Counted from the stretch's first letter, positions 36,413-45,132 are shown. The stretch is 64,000 nt of DNA from Ruegeria sediminis (GCF_005938215.1 NZ_VCPD01000004.1:496001-560000), one strand, 5' to 3'. The notes: generated by a model from the sequence alone, not told the origin. Numbers and translations: made by a program.

Positions 36413-36973
36413 ATGAGCATGGCCGACACCACCCAGCTTGAAATCGGACCCGACAAGTCGCTGCTGCTGGTAGATGATGACGAGCCGTTTCTGCGGCGCC
36501 TGGCCAAGGCCATGGAAAAGCGCGGGTTCGAGATTGAGACCGCGGGTTCGGTCGCGGCAGGGCGCGCCATCGCCACGGCCCGCCCGCCCGCATTCGCGGT
36601 GGTGGATCTGCGGCTCGAGGACGGCAACGGGCTGGATGTGGTGGAAGTGCTGCGGGAAAAGCGGCCCGACTGCCGCGTCGTCGTGCTGACCGGATACGGC
36701 GCGATCGCGACCGCGGTGGCGGCCGTCAAGATCGGCGCGACGGACTATCTGTCCAAGCCGGCGGATGCCACGGACATCACCAACGCGCTGCTGGCCAAGA
36801 CGGATGAACTGCCGCCGCCGCCGGAAAACCCGATGAGCGCGGACCGCGTGCGTTGGGAGCATATCCAGCGGGTTTACGAGCTGTGCGACCGCAACGTCAG
36901 CGAAACCGCGCGGCGCCTGAACATGCACCGCCGGACGCTGCAGCGCATTCTGGCCAAGCGCAGTCCGCGCTAA
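36413..36973 (+). CDS. regA: Redox response regulator RegA/PrrA
   Basis: RegA is the global regulator phosphorylated by RegB; it controls photosynthesis, respiration, carbon and nitrogen fixation genes. The 186-residue protein has the receiver domain with DKSLLLVDDDEPFLRRLAKA, phosphoacceptor Asp in FAVVDLRLEDGNGLD, the conserved Lys in TDYLSKPADA, a proline linker PPPPENP, and a Fis-type helix-turn-helix ending NVSETARRLNMHRRTLQRI. ATG 36419, two codons on, would give 184 residues, equal to the Rhodobacter protein; either start is possible. Confidence 0.95.
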   Translation: MSMADTTQLEIGPDKSLLLVDDDEPFLRRLAKAMEKRGFEIETAGSVAAGRAIATARPPAFAVVDLRLEDGNGLDVVEVLREKRPDCRVVVLTGYGAIATAVAAVKIGATDYLSKPADATDITNALLAKTDELPPPPENPMSADRVRWEHIQRVYELCDRNVSETARRLNMHRRTLQRILAKRSPR

Positions 36974-36994
36974 AGCGACACCGGCAAGGGCAAA

Positions 36995-37588
36995 TCAAAG
37001 CTGCGCCATCAGCGCGGCATGGCGTTCCGTGTAGGCGTGACGCACTTCGACGGGGGGCCGCAGCCGGATGCTCAGCCCGTCGATCAATGTGCGATCCGGC
37101 CGCCCGAAGTACTTCGTCGCCTCCCGATCCGAGAACCCGGCAATCTGCGTCGCCTCCATCCAGGCGCTGATCCTGTCGGCTTTCTTGATCTGTTTCTTCA
37201 CCGTTGCCGGTATCAGGGCCGGCAGGCCAAAGCGGATATGGATGGCGGCCGACAGCCGGTCGTCGAGTTCCCCGTAATCCGGCCCGACGGCGGATTTGAC
37301 CGGAGAGATCATGTCGCCGATCACATATTCCGGCGCGTCATGCAGAAGCGCGGCCAGCTTCCATTTCACCGGTGCCTTGGGCGCGATCCGGCCGAACAGT
37401 TCCTCGACCAGCAGCGAATGCTCGGCGACGGAATAGGCGAAATCGCCCTCGGTCTGACCGTTCCAGCGGGCCACGAAGGCGAGGCCGTGGGCGATATCCT
37501 CGATCTCGATATCCACCGGCGTCGGGTCCAGAAGATCCAGCCGGCGACCCGACAGCATCCGTTGCCAGGCTCTGGGTCGTGTTGCCAT
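36995..37588 (-). CDS. HD-domain hydrolase (YfbR-like 5'-nucleotidase)
   Basis: A 197-residue HD-superfamily protein with VAEHSLLVEELFG (first metal His), LAALLHDAPEYVIGDMISPV (HD pair) and KKADRISAWMEATQ (later Asp). This pattern resembles YfbR 5'-deoxynucleotidases, which dephosphorylate dNMPs; the substrate here is not proven. I start at ATG 37588 with GAGG upstream. It is convergent with regA (21-bp gap) and divergent from the small exported-protein gene. Confidence 0.85.
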   Translation of the reverse strand: MATRPRAWQRMLSGRRLDLLDPTPVDIEIEDIAHGLAFVARWNGQTEGDFAYSVAEHSLLVEELFGRIAPKAPVKWKLAALLHDAPEYVIGDMISPVKSAVGPDYGELDDRLSAAIHIRFGLPALIPATVKKQIKKADRISAWMEATQIAGFSDREATKYFGRPDRTLIDGLSIRLRPPVEVRHAYTERHAALMAQL

Positions 37589-37728
37589 TCTGCCATGCCT
37601 CACTGCGCGTGCCACGATTTTGCCACAATTCGCAGGCACCCTGTTTCTTATCCTGATCACATGCTGCCTACACCTTCTTGAGGGAACGTGCTTTGTACCG
37701 GCGCGTGCTGATCACGATATCAAGTAAC

Positions 37729-37790
37729 GAGGGGGGCGTGCGCTCCTCCCGGTGCGCCCCTCTCACCTCGAAACCTGTAACGAAAGGAGC
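37729..37790 (+). promoter_or_regulatory. Structured leader with loop complementary to the ribosome site
   Basis: A 10-bp stem (37729-37738 with 37755-37764, one G-U pair) holds a 16-nt loop UGCGCUCCUCCCGGUG. The loop bases GCTCCT (37742-37747) are fully complementary to AGGAGC (37785-37790), which is the Shine-Dalgarno sequence of the gene starting at 37796. A loop-SD pseudoknot could block translation. The CUCCUCCC loop also resembles the anti-SD loops of alphaproteobacterial Cuckoo small RNAs. Structure seen by eye; function inferred. Confidence 0.5.
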
Positions 37791-37795
37791 TTGTC

Positions 37796-38110
37796 ATGTT
37801 CAAGCGTTTGTTCGGCATTGCCCTTGCATTCGGCATGGCCGCCACCGCACCCCCTGCTTCGGCTGCAAGTTGCGCCGCGCGCGACTCCGTCGTTTCCAAG
37901 CTGCAGGACAAATACTCGGAGCAGCTAACGTTCGGCGGATTGCAGAGCATCAGGGGCGCAAAATCCGTGATGGAGGTCTGGTCTTCGAAAGAAACCGGAA
38001 CCTACACGATCCTCCTGACCCATGCCAACGGCATCAGCTGCATCGTGGCTGCGGGAACCGATTTCTTCGAGGCTGCGCCGAAAGAAGAGGCGAAAGGGAC
38101 GGCGAGCTGA
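37796..38110 (+). CDS. Small exported protein of unknown function
   Basis: A 104-residue protein with a signal peptide (MFKRLFGIALAFGMAATAPP, cleavage likely after ASA near residue 24) and a mature domain with two cysteines (Cys26 and Cys82, the latter in NGISCIVAAG) that could form a periplasmic disulfide. WSSKETGTYTILLTHANG lies in the middle. I do not recognise the family. AAAGGAGC precedes the ATG by 5 nt and may be masked by the upstream hairpin. ahcY follows after 137 bp in the same direction. Confidence 0.75.
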   Translation: MFKRLFGIALAFGMAATAPPASAASCAARDSVVSKLQDKYSEQLTFGGLQSIRGAKSVMEVWSSKETGTYTILLTHANGISCIVAAGTDFFEAAPKEEAKGTAS

Positions 38111-38247
38111 CCCCAAGTGACATGTGATTGACACAAATCCCAATTGTTGCGTTTTGCCAATTTGTATGACCGGCCATCCTCGTTGCCTCGCCCGACAAGG
38201 GATGTTAGTGGCAGCCCGGACCAAGATTTACCGGAATGGAGCATCTG

Positions 38248-39642
38248 ATGGCCGGGGACTATATCGTCAAGGACATTTCGCTGGCCGAATACGGCCGCAA
38301 GGAACTGGATATTGCCGAAACGGAAATGCCGGGCCTGATGGCGCTGCGCGCCGAATACGGAGCAAGCAAGCCGCTCAAGGGTGCCCGGATCGCTGGTTCG
38401 CTGCACATGACGATCCAGACCGCCGTTCTGATCGAAACGCTGGTGGCGCTGGGCGCAGACGTGCGCTGGGCCTCCTGCAACATCTTCTCGACCCAGGACC
38501 ATGCCGCCGCCGCGATTGCCGCGAGCGGAACGCCGGTGTTCGCCATCAAGGGTGAAACGCTGGAGGAATACTGGGACTATGCCGACCGCATCTTCCATTT
38601 CGAGGAAGGCTGCGCAAACATGATCCTCGACGACGGCGGCGATGCGACGCTTTACATCCTGCTGGGTGCGCGCGTCGAAGAAGGCGAGACCGACATCATC
38701 GAGAACCCGCAGTCGGAGGAAGAAGTCGCCCTGTTCGACCAGATCAGGAAGCGCCTGAAGGAAAGCCCCGGCTGGTTCACGAAACAGCGCCACATGATCC
38801 AGGGTGTGACCGAAGAGACCACCACCGGCGTCAATCGCCTGTACAAGATGATGGAAAAGGGTCACCTGCCCTTCCCCGCGATCAACGTGAACGACTCGGT
38901 CACCAAGTCGAAATTCGACAACAAGTACGGCTGCAAGGAGTCCCTGGTGGATGGCATCCGCCGCGCCACCGATACCATGATGGCCGGCAAGGTCGCCGTT
39001 GTCTGCGGCTATGGCGACGTGGGCAAGGGATCGGCCGCGTCGCTGCGCGGCGCCGGCGCACGCGTCAAGGTGACCGAAGTCGATCCGATCTGCGCCCTGC
39101 AGGCGGCGATGGACGGGTATGAAGTCGTGCTGCTCGAGGACGCCGTTTCTTCGGCGGACATCTTCGTCACCACCACAGGCAACAAGGACGTGATCCGCAT
39201 CGAGCACATGCGCGAAATGAAGGACATGGCCATCGTCGGCAACATCGGGCATTTCGACAACGAAATCCAGGTTGCGCATCTGAAGAACCACAAATGGACC
39301 AACATCAAGGACCAGGTGGACATGATCGAGATGCCGTCCGGCAACCGCATCATTCTGTTGTCCGAAGGCCGCTTGCTGAACCTCGGCAACGCGACCGGCC
39401 ACCCGTCCTTCGTGATGTCGGCTTCCTTCACCAACCAGGTCCTGGCCCAGATCGAACTGTGGACCAAAGGCGAAGAGTACGACAACAAGGTCTACATTCT
39501 GCCCAAGCACCTGGATGAAAAGGTCGCCCGCCTGCACCTGGACCGCATCGGCGTAAGGCTGACCCAGCTGAGCGCGGATCAGGCCGATTATATCGGGGTC
39601 AAGCCGGAGGGCCCCTTCAAGCCCGAACACTACCGGTACTGA
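38248..39642 (+). CDS. ahcY: Adenosylhomocysteinase
   Basis: AhcY splits S-adenosylhomocysteine to adenosine and homocysteine using bound NAD, keeping SAM-dependent methylation running. The 464-residue protein has [37 protein letters not shown], the NAD motif [20 protein letters not shown] (about 250-269), [11 protein letters not shown], and the conserved C-terminus FKPEHYRY. I choose ATG 38248 with GGAG at 6-nt spacing. In Rhodobacter capsulatus ahcY follows regA and hvrA; here an HD protein and a small exported protein stand between. Confidence 0.97.
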   Translation: MAGDYIVKDISLAEYGRKELDIAETEMPGLMALRAEYGASKPLKGARIAGSLHMTIQTAVLIETLVALGADVRWASCNIFSTQDHAAAAIAASGTPVFAIKGETLEEYWDYADRIFHFEEGCANMILDDGGDATLYILLGARVEEGETDIIENPQSEEEVALFDQIRKRLKESPGWFTKQRHMIQGVTEETTTGVNRLYKMMEKGHLPFPAINVNDSVTKSKFDNKYGCKESLVDGIRRATDTMMAGKVAVVCGYGDVGKGSAASLRGAGARVKVTEVDPICALQAAMDGYEVVLLEDAVSSADIFVTTTGNKDVIRIEHMREMKDMAIVGNIGHFDNEIQVAHLKNHKWTNIKDQVDMIEMPSGNRIILLSEGRLLNLGNATGHPSFVMSASFTNQVLAQIELWTKGEEYDNKVYILPKHLDEKVARLHLDRIGVRLTQLSADQADYIGVKPEGPFKPEHYRY

Positions 39643-39660
39643 TCGACGAAACCCGACTCG

Positions 39661-39690
39661 AAACGCCGCCGAAAAATCCGGCGGCGTTTT
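39661..39690. terminator. Bidirectional terminator between ahcY and the DUF899 gene
   Basis: AAACGCCGCCG (39661-39671) pairs perfectly with CGGCGGCGTTT (39679-39689) around an A-rich loop, followed by T on the plus strand and mirrored by the A run on the other. It lies between two convergent genes, 19 bp after the ahcY stop. Confidence 0.88.
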
Positions 39691-39699
39691 GATTTCTGC

Positions 39700-40347
39700 C
39701 TAACCCACGCGTGGCATGAAATCCCCGCGGCCCTGCGGCGTCAGGTCCAGCAGGTTCCAGAGCGACCAGACCGGATCTATGTGGCGGGGATGCCAAGGGC
39801 TGGGTTCGAAGAACAGTTCGGAACTCCAGAAATGTCGGATGCCGCCCTCGTCCCTCTGGAAGATGTTCAGGATCGGCAACTGGTCTCCGCTTTCATTTTC
39901 GGCAAGATAGTCGCGTTGATAACTGGTTCCCTGCGCGGAATAGAGCGGCAAAGCGGACCAGCCCATCCGGTTCGACAGTTCGGCCAGTTTTTGCGGCGAG
40001 TTCTGCGCAACGACGGCCAAAGCGGTTTTCCGGGCGAGGTGCTTGACCTGACCGCTGAGCCCGTCAAGAAAAGCGGAACACATGGGGCACGGTGCCGTGG
40101 CCTTTGGCCCGTACATGAGCGAATAGATGGCCAGGGTGTCCTGATCCCCGAACAGCGACGACATGAGCGCGGGCTGCCCGGCCGGATCATGAAACAAGTA
40201 GTCCTCCGGAACGTCGCCGCCCCGCGGAAGCGTTCGGCGCAGGGCGGCAACTTCTTCGGCCTTGGCGCGCAGATCGGTTTCGGCGGCAAGCAAATTCGCG
40301 CGGGCCGCGCGGTATTCGCGGCTTTCATTGGGTAACGAGACTGTCAT
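39700..40347 (-). CDS. DUF899 thioredoxin-like protein
   Basis: A 215-residue member of DUF899, a thioredoxin-fold family of unknown function. Recognisable parts are TLPRGGDVPEDYLFHD, a PMCSAFLDGLSGQVKHL segment after YGPKATAPC (a CxxC-like Cys-Pro-Met-Cys at the usual active-site position) and the conserved C-terminal NIFQRDEGGIRHFWSSELFF and HIDPVWSLWNLLDLTP. I choose ATG 40347 because AAGGAGG lies 5 nt upstream; the frame could extend to 40365. A palindromic operator precedes it (40369-40386). Confidence 0.87.
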   Translation of the reverse strand: MTVSLPNESREYRAARANLLAAETDLRAKAEEVAALRRTLPRGGDVPEDYLFHDPAGQPALMSSLFGDQDTLAIYSLMYGPKATAPCPMCSAFLDGLSGQVKHLARKTALAVVAQNSPQKLAELSNRMGWSALPLYSAQGTSYQRDYLAENESGDQLPILNIFQRDEGGIRHFWSSELFFEPSPWHPRHIDPVWSLWNLLDLTPQGRGDFMPRVG

Positions 40348-40368
40348 GGGGGCCTCCTTGCTCATCTA

Positions 40369-40386
40369 TTTAACTGTTAGGTTAAA
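40369..40386. promoter_or_regulatory. Palindromic operator upstream of the DUF899 gene
   Basis: TTTAAC-TGTTAG-GTTAAA is an inverted repeat with perfect 6-bp arms, 22-39 bp upstream of the ATG at 40347. Sites of this type (TTTAAC...GTTAAA) are seen for ArsR-type repressors, which often accompany DUF899 genes. No regulator gene is adjacent, and the spacing of 8 between TTAA elements excludes a CtrA box. Confidence 0.5.
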
Positions 40387-40532
40387 CAAAGACGGGCAAG
40401 AATTCAACCGAACTAGCCTGCCTCCGTGGTCGGACGAATGACGCGGAAATTTCCCTTTGTTCGAAGTATCCTATTCGCTAGGCTCCAAGCGGCAGCGAAT
40501 TGGCCGAAAAACAACGATCTGGGAGAAGAACT

Positions 40533-40874
40533 ATGAACAAGCGCGAAGAATTGATTGCCAAATATGCAGCGGATCTGAGAACCAAATGCGGAATGGATCC
40601 CGACATGGACCTGCTGACCAAGGTCACCATCGGTTGCGGACCTTCGATTTATGACGCGGATGCCTCCACCGTCGCAGCCAGCCAGGACGGCGAGCTGGAA
40701 ACCGTCAAGAACAATTTCCTGATCAAGAAACTGGGCCTGTCGGACGGCCCCGAACTGATGACGGCGATCAACAAGGTGGTCGATACCTACGGCCAATCCG
40801 AACGCAACAAATATCGCGCCGTGGTCTACTACATGTTGACCAAGCATTTCGGGAAAGAGGCTGTTTTCGGCTGA
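40533..40874 (+). CDS. DUF2853 protein
   Basis: A 113-residue cytoplasmic protein matching DUF2853: MNKREELIAKYAADLRTKCG, then the central ETVKNNFLIKKLGLSDGPEL and the C-terminal YGQSERNKYRAVVYYMLTKH. The family is all-helical with no assigned function. GGGAG is 9-13 nt before the ATG at 40533, which I prefer to the upstream in-frame ATG at 40500. It is divergent from the DUF899 gene across 185 bp. Confidence 0.88.
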   Translation: MNKREELIAKYAADLRTKCGMDPDMDLLTKVTIGCGPSIYDADASTVAASQDGELETVKNNFLIKKLGLSDGPELMTAINKVVDTYGQSERNKYRAVVYYMLTKHFGKEAVFG

Positions 40875-40887
40875 CCGCATACCCGCC

Positions 40888-40918
40888 CGCGCCCGCCAAC
40901 CGTGCGGGCGCGCTGAAT
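40888..40918 (+). terminator. Hairpin after the DUF2853 gene
   Basis: GCGCCCGC (40889-40896) and GCGGGCGC (40904-40911) form a perfect GC-rich stem around CAACCGT, followed by TGAATTTT. The T tract is interrupted, so this is a moderate terminator candidate. Confidence 0.55.
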
Positions 40919-41046
40919 TTTAGCTGTATTCTAAGGACTTGCAGTTTGCCTGTCCGGTACGATCCAAGGTAACAATCGGACATGGCCAGTACGGTCAGGA
41001 CCATAGATTTCAATTCGCGTGTGGTGGTTAGGGAGCACGCGGGGTT

Positions 41047-41081
41047 GGGAAGGTTCTGCATCGTCAGGACCTTCCCGTTTT
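41047..41081 (+). terminator. Plus-strand terminator-like hairpin opposite the DUF1761 3' end
   Basis: GGGAAGGT (41047-41054) pairs with ACCTTCCC (41069-41076), with inner CTG/CAG pairing, followed by G and TTTT. No plus-strand gene precedes it after the hairpin at 40888, so it may end an unannotated small RNA (see findings). Confidence 0.45.
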
Positions 41082-41084
41082 CCT

Positions 41085-41480
41085 TCAGAACAGTGTCAGG
41101 ATCAGGCCCATCACCGCACAGGCGAGTGTTGCATACCCGGCATCGATCAGGGACAGCCGCGCCGGGCGCATCGAATAGAGGTTGTTGATCGCGATCCACG
41201 GCGAGATGAAGAACAGACCAATGCCCAGACCGGCAACAAAGCCCTCGCCGATCGCGTCGATACCCGACAGGGCGAAGACATGGCGCATCATGCCGGCCAC
41301 AACCAATTGCAGAACGAAACTGATGCCGAATGTTCTGAGGGCGATGCCGCCTTCATACTGGGCCAATTGCTCGGACGAGACCCCGGCAGCCCGTTTCCAT
41401 GTTTCGGCCAACATCATGTACCAGACCGACCCGAGGATGAATGCGCCCAGAGCGGCAGTCAGAACGTTCAGAGCTTCCAT
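41085..41480 (-). CDS. DUF1761 membrane protein
   Basis: A 131-residue protein with four hydrophobic segments. It has the DUF1761 pattern: LNVLTAALGAFILGSVWYMM with the conserved GxxWY, then WKRAAGVS, then FGISFVLQLVVAGMMRHVFA and the last segments around GIGLFFISPWIAINNLYSMR. Function unknown. I start at ATG 41480, preceded by GAAGGATCGCAA; the longer frame runs into upstream non-coding sequence. It stands alone downstream of the EVE gene. Confidence 0.85.
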   Translation of the reverse strand: MEALNVLTAALGAFILGSVWYMMLAETWKRAAGVSSEQLAQYEGGIALRTFGISFVLQLVVAGMMRHVFALSGIDAIGEGFVAGLGIGLFFISPWIAINNLYSMRPARLSLIDAGYATLACAVMGLILTLF

Positions 41481-41521
41481 TTGCGATCCTTCCGGTACCG
41501 TCAGGCCGACAGGATGCCCGA

Positions 41522-41944
41522 TCAGTCGGGTTTTGTCTGCCCCATCGCGCAGATCGCGGACCACTCGGCCGCGGTCACCGGTTGGACCGACAGACGGGAA
41601 TTCTTGACCAGCACCATATCGGACAGTCGCTCATCCGTCTTGATCTGATCCAGCGTAACCGGCTTTTCGAACGGGCGCACGGCCTTGATATCCACGCATT
41701 CCCAGCGGTCGTCGTCCGTGGTGCTGTCGGGATGCGCCTCGGCGCAGACCTCGACGATGCCCACGATCGCCTTGTCTTTCTGGGAATGGTAGAAAAAGCC
41801 ACGGTCGCCCTTCTTCATTTCCCGCATGAAATTGCGCGCCTGGTAGTTGCGCACGCCGTCCCATTCCTCGCCCGCGTCGCCCTTGGCGACCTGATCGTCC
41901 CAACTCCACGTCGAAGGTTCGGACTTGAAGAGCCAGAACGCCAT
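41522..41944 (-). CDS. EVE-domain protein
   Basis: A 140-residue EVE (PUA-like) protein: MAFWLFKSEPSTWSWDDQVA at the start, GVRNYQARNFMREMKKGDRG (about 36-55, the signature), GFFYHSQKDKAIVGIVEV, and the tail SDMVLVKNSRLSVQPVTAAE. EVE domains bind modified bases in DNA or RNA; bacterial partners are unsettled. The ATG overlaps the YciI stop by 1 bp (TGATG). Downstream of tsaD-gpsA-yciI in one run. Confidence 0.93.
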   Translation of the reverse strand: MAFWLFKSEPSTWSWDDQVAKGDAGEEWDGVRNYQARNFMREMKKGDRGFFYHSQKDKAIVGIVEVCAEAHPDSTTDDDRWECVDIKAVRPFEKPVTLDQIKTDERLSDMVLVKNSRLSVQPVTAAEWSAICAMGQTKPD

Positions 41945-42213
41945 CAGCCGATCACCTTCTTCCAGGGGATCAGTTCGACCGACTGGAACAGACCCGCTTT
42001 GCCGTACGGGTCGTTGGCTGCCCAATTTTCGGCCGCCGCAAGATCCTCGACATCCAGAATGACCAGCGATCCGATCATCTGATCGCCGTTCAACAGCGGG
42101 CCCGCCTGCGCGACGACTCCTGTCTCCTCGATATAGGCTAGATGCGCCGCGCGGTTTTCTAGACGGGTCTGCATCGCGCCGTCCTTGTCGCGGGCGATCA
42201 GGGCAATCAGCAT
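41944..42213 (-). CDS. YciI family protein
   Basis: An 89-residue alpha/beta ferredoxin-like YciI protein. It has RLENRAAHLAYIEETGVVAQ with the conserved His-Leu-x-Tyr, AGPLLNGDQMIGSLVILDVE, and NDPYGKAGLFQSVELIPWKK with the conserved Asp-Pro-Tyr-Gly. The conserved His/Asp pair suggests catalysis, though the reaction is unknown. It begins 1 bp after the gpsA stop and overlaps the EVE gene. Confidence 0.92.
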   Translation of the reverse strand: MLIALIARDKDGAMQTRLENRAAHLAYIEETGVVAQAGPLLNGDQMIGSLVILDVEDLAAAENWAANDPYGKAGLFQSVELIPWKKVIG

Positions 42214-42214
42214 G

Positions 42215-43177
42215 TCATTCCTCCTTCAGGGGTCGCGCCAGCAATTGGGCCATGGCTTCGTTCGGGGTCAAGCTATGATCCAGCAGACCGGTGACGCAAT
42301 GCGTAATCGGCATGTCGAGCCGCATCTCCTTCGCCTTCGCATCGACCGCGCGCGCGGTGGCGGCGCCCTCGACGGTAATGGAAGGATCGAAGGCATCGCC
42401 TCGGCCCAGTGACAGACCGAGCCTGTAGTTGCGCGACAGGTCGGACGTACAGGTCAGCGCAAGATCGCCGAAGCCGCTCAGTCCCGCCAGGGTTTCCGGC
42501 CGGGCGCCCAGCGCCAGCGCCATGCGTTGCATCTCGGCATAGCCGCGGGTCATCAACGCCGCTCGCGCACTGTCCCCAAGACCGGCGCCGATCACAGCGC
42601 CGCAAGCGATGGCGATGACATTCTTGAGCGCCCCGCCCAATTCGGCGCCCACCGTGTCGGTGGTTCGGTAGAGCCTGACATTTCCCGTGGTCAGTTCGGC
42701 CTGCAAATCGGCACTCAGATCCGCGTCGGGACAGGCCAAAGTCAGGGCGGTCGGCAACCCATGTGCGATATCCTGGGCAAAGCTTGGGCCGGTCAGAAGC
42801 GCGGGCCGGGCATCCGGCAGGACTTGCGAGATGATGGCCACCGGTCCCATGCCGGATTTCAGTTCGATGCCCTTGCAGCAGGCGACCAGAACGTGCCGGC
42901 GCAGTTTTTCCGCATGTTCGGTCAACGCCTCGCGAAGCTTCTGCATTGGCACGGCCAGCAGCACCGTCGCACAATTTGCTACCTCTGCAACGTCTGACGT
43001 CACATGCAGGGGCTCGGGCAAGCGTACCCCGGGCAGGCGCAGGCGGTTTTCCCGGCCACTCCGCATCAGCCCGGCCTGTTCGGCGGAACGCGACCACAAG
43101 GTGACGGGCCCGTTTCCGGCCAGCGACACCGCCAGCGCGGTCCCGAAGGCTCCGGATCCCAATACCGCGACGCTCAT
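42215..43177 (-). CDS. gpsA: Glycerol-3-phosphate dehydrogenase [NAD(P)+]
   Basis: GpsA reduces dihydroxyacetone phosphate to sn-glycerol-3-phosphate for phospholipid synthesis. The 320-residue protein has [20 protein letters not shown] (GxGxxG at 7-12), LVACCKGIE with catalytic-region Lys, [20 protein letters not shown], and [20 protein letters not shown] (second catalytic Lys), then [20 protein letters not shown]. It overlaps tsaD by 4 bp. Confidence 0.97.
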   Translation of the reverse strand: MSVAVLGSGAFGTALAVSLAGNGPVTLWSRSAEQAGLMRSGRENRLRLPGVRLPEPLHVTSDVAEVANCATVLLAVPMQKLREALTEHAEKLRRHVLVACCKGIELKSGMGPVAIISQVLPDARPALLTGPSFAQDIAHGLPTALTLACPDADLSADLQAELTTGNVRLYRTTDTVGAELGGALKNVIAIACGAVIGAGLGDSARAALMTRGYAEMQRMALALGARPETLAGLSGFGDLALTCTSDLSRNYRLGLSLGRGDAFDPSITVEGAATARAVDAKAKEMRLDMPITHCVTGLLDHSLTPNEAMAQLLARPLKEE

Positions 43178-44271
43178 GCCTTGGCTCCCTTCTTGCCGCT
43201 GCCCAGCAGGGCGGGACTGCTTTGATCAAGGGGCCAGCGCGGGCGGGCCGTCAGGTCCGTCCCGTCTTGCGCCCCGGCGCGGAATCGTTCCAGCCCGGCA
43301 TAGGCGATCATGGCCGCGTTGTCGGTGCAGAGGTGATGTGGCGGGGCGGTGAAGCGCGCGCCCTGTTCCGCGCAAACAGACTCTAACGCGGCGCGAATCG
43401 CGGCATTGGCCGCGACACCACCGGCGACGGCCACGACGGGCTCGGGCGGGTTCCTCTCCATGTAGAGTTGCAGCGCACGGCGCGTCTTTTCCGCCAGGGT
43501 TTCAACGATCGCCGCCTGAAACCCGGCGCACAGATCCGCGCGGTCCTGACGGGTGAGCCCGCCCTTTTCCGCCACGATCTGGTCGCGCATCCGCATGAGC
43601 GCGGTCTTTAGGCCCGAGAAGGACAGGTTGCATCCGGGCTTGTCGAGCAGCGGACGGGGAAAGCGAAACCGGTCCGGGTCGCCGCCATGCGAATGGGCTT
43701 CGACCGACGGGCCGCCGGGTTGAGGTAGCCCCAGAAGGCGGGCGGTCTTGTCGAAGGCCTCGCCCGGGGCGTCGTCGATGGTGCCGCCAAGCCGAGTGAA
43801 CTCCTCCGGTCCATGAGCGATCAGGTATTGGCAATGCCCACCCGACACCAGCAGCATCAGATAAGGAAAACCGATCCCGTCGGTCAGACGCGGCGTCAGG
43901 GCGTGGCCGGCCAGGTGGTTCACCCCGATCAGGGGCAGGCCGGACGCCGTGCTGAGACCTTTGGCGCACATCACGCCGGACAGGACGCCGCCGATCAGGC
44001 CCGGGCCCGCGGTCACGGCGATGCCATCCAGATCGGAAAGCCGCACACCGGCCTCGTCCAGCGCCTGCCGGACACAGATATCCAGTTTTTCGGCATGAGC
44101 GCGGGCCGCGATCTCGGGCACGACGCCGCCGAAGGCGCTGTGCAGATCGGTCTGACCATAGACCACCGAGGACAGGACCTGCGCCATTTCTCCGTCGGTC
44201 TGGCGCACCACTGCCGCAGCCGTATCGTCGCAACTGCTTTCGAGCCCGAGAATTGTTAGTGTTTGCGCCAT
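43174..44271 (-). CDS. tsaD: tRNA N6-adenosine threonylcarbamoyltransferase TsaD
   Basis: TsaD transfers threonylcarbamoyl to A37 of ANN-decoding tRNAs. The 365-residue protein has [16 protein letters not shown] at the N-terminus, the metal-binding [13 protein letters not shown] (HxxxH), [14 protein letters not shown], and the later [14 protein letters not shown] and [15 protein letters not shown] with the third metal ligand Asp. I choose ATG 44271 to match the family N-terminus; a longer frame starts at 44292. Divergent from hemD. Confidence 0.96.
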   Translation of the reverse strand: MAQTLTILGLESSCDDTAAAVVRQTDGEMAQVLSSVVYGQTDLHSAFGGVVPEIAARAHAEKLDICVRQALDEAGVRLSDLDGIAVTAGPGLIGGVLSGVMCAKGLSTASGLPLIGVNHLAGHALTPRLTDGIGFPYLMLLVSGGHCQYLIAHGPEEFTRLGGTIDDAPGEAFDKTARLLGLPQPGGPSVEAHSHGGDPDRFRFPRPLLDKPGCNLSFSGLKTALMRMRDQIVAEKGGLTRQDRADLCAGFQAAIVETLAEKTRRALQLYMERNPPEPVVAVAGGVAANAAIRAALESVCAEQGARFTAPPHHLCTDNAAMIAYAGLERFRAGAQDGTDLTARPRWPLDQSSPALLGSGKKGAKA

Positions 44272-44355
44272 TCGACTGAACCGTTGCATCATGGTCAGTC
44301 AGCGGGGTATCACCCTGCGCGCAAGCAAACAATCCCGAGGCCGAAGGCATCGCCC

Positions 44356-45081
44356 TTGTACCTGTTGATGACCCGACCCCGCGCCGCCTCGGAGAGGTTC
44401 GTCGCGCAGCTTCCGCCAAAGCTACGAGGGCGCATGCGGGTCGTCCATTCGCCGTTGCTCGACATTCGCCCGATCGAACGGAAAATCGATGTTTCCGGGC
44501 TGCGCGGTCTGATCTTTACCTCCGCCAACGGCGTCTCGGCCGCCGCTCCGCTCATGCGCAACAGGTCGCTGCCGGCCTATTGCGTGGGCGAGGCAACGAC
44601 GGCGGCGGCGGAAAAGGCGGGTTGGACCGCGCAAATGGCGGGCGAGACGGCCGAAGAACTGATCGCCACCCTTCTGCATCAGAGGCCCGGAAGCCCGCTG
44701 TTGCATCTCAGGGGCGAACACAGCCGCGGCCATCTGGCCGAACGGCTGACGCAGTTGGGGCTGACGGTCCGGGATCAGGCGATTTACCGTCAACGGTTGT
44801 TGCCGTTCTCCAAAGAGGCGCGGGCGGTGATGTCTGGCCATCTGCCCGTGATTGCGCCGGTTTTCTCGCCGCGCACGGCGCGACAATTTGCCGACCTCTG
44901 GACTGGGCAAGCCCCGCTATGGCTTGCCGCCATCAGTAAAGCTGCGGCCGAGCCCCTTGATTCGTTGGATTTCCGGCGCCTGAAAGTCGCCAAACGCCCA
45001 AATTCCGAGAAAATGCGATTGGCGGTCAAAAAACTGGCGAAACATGCGATGCGGGTTGAGGGCGTCGGGGACGCGGATTAA
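44356..45081 (+). CDS. hemD: Uroporphyrinogen-III synthase
   Basis: HemD closes and isomerises hydroxymethylbilane to uroporphyrinogen III. The 241-residue protein has LLMTRPRAASERFVAQL at the N-terminus, GLIFTSANGVSAAAPL (about 50-65), AYCVGEATTAAAEKAGW, and PLLHLRGEHSRGHLAERL, all matching the poorly conserved family. No ATG fits the expected start; I use TTG 44356 (MYLLMTRP), with ATG 44368 as alternative. The usual partner hemC is not beside it. The next genes are mitofilin-like and hemY, the standard alphaproteobacterial order. Confidence 0.88.
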   Translation: MYLLMTRPRAASERFVAQLPPKLRGRMRVVHSPLLDIRPIERKIDVSGLRGLIFTSANGVSAAAPLMRNRSLPAYCVGEATTAAAEKAGWTAQMAGETAEELIATLLHQRPGSPLLHLRGEHSRGHLAERLTQLGLTVRDQAIYRQRLLPFSKEARAVMSGHLPVIAPVFSPRTARQFADLWTGQAPLWLAAISKAAAEPLDSLDFRRLKVAKRPNSEKMRLAVKKLAKHAMRVEGVGDAD

Positions 45082-45132
45082 CCTGCCTTGGTCTCTTGTT
45101 CAGGCTTTTTCAGAATCAAAGGGGAAGTGGCG

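Noticed and set aside
38111..38247. SAM/SAH- or SAH-type riboswitch in the ahcY leader
   Set aside because: The leader ends in TGGAGCA before the start, like the 3' part of SAM/SAH riboswitches, but the conserved CACNACGGCTTCC core and the flanking stem are absent, and only a weak hairpin (38175-38204) is visible. A covariance-model search (Infernal with the Rfam SAM and SAH models) would decide.
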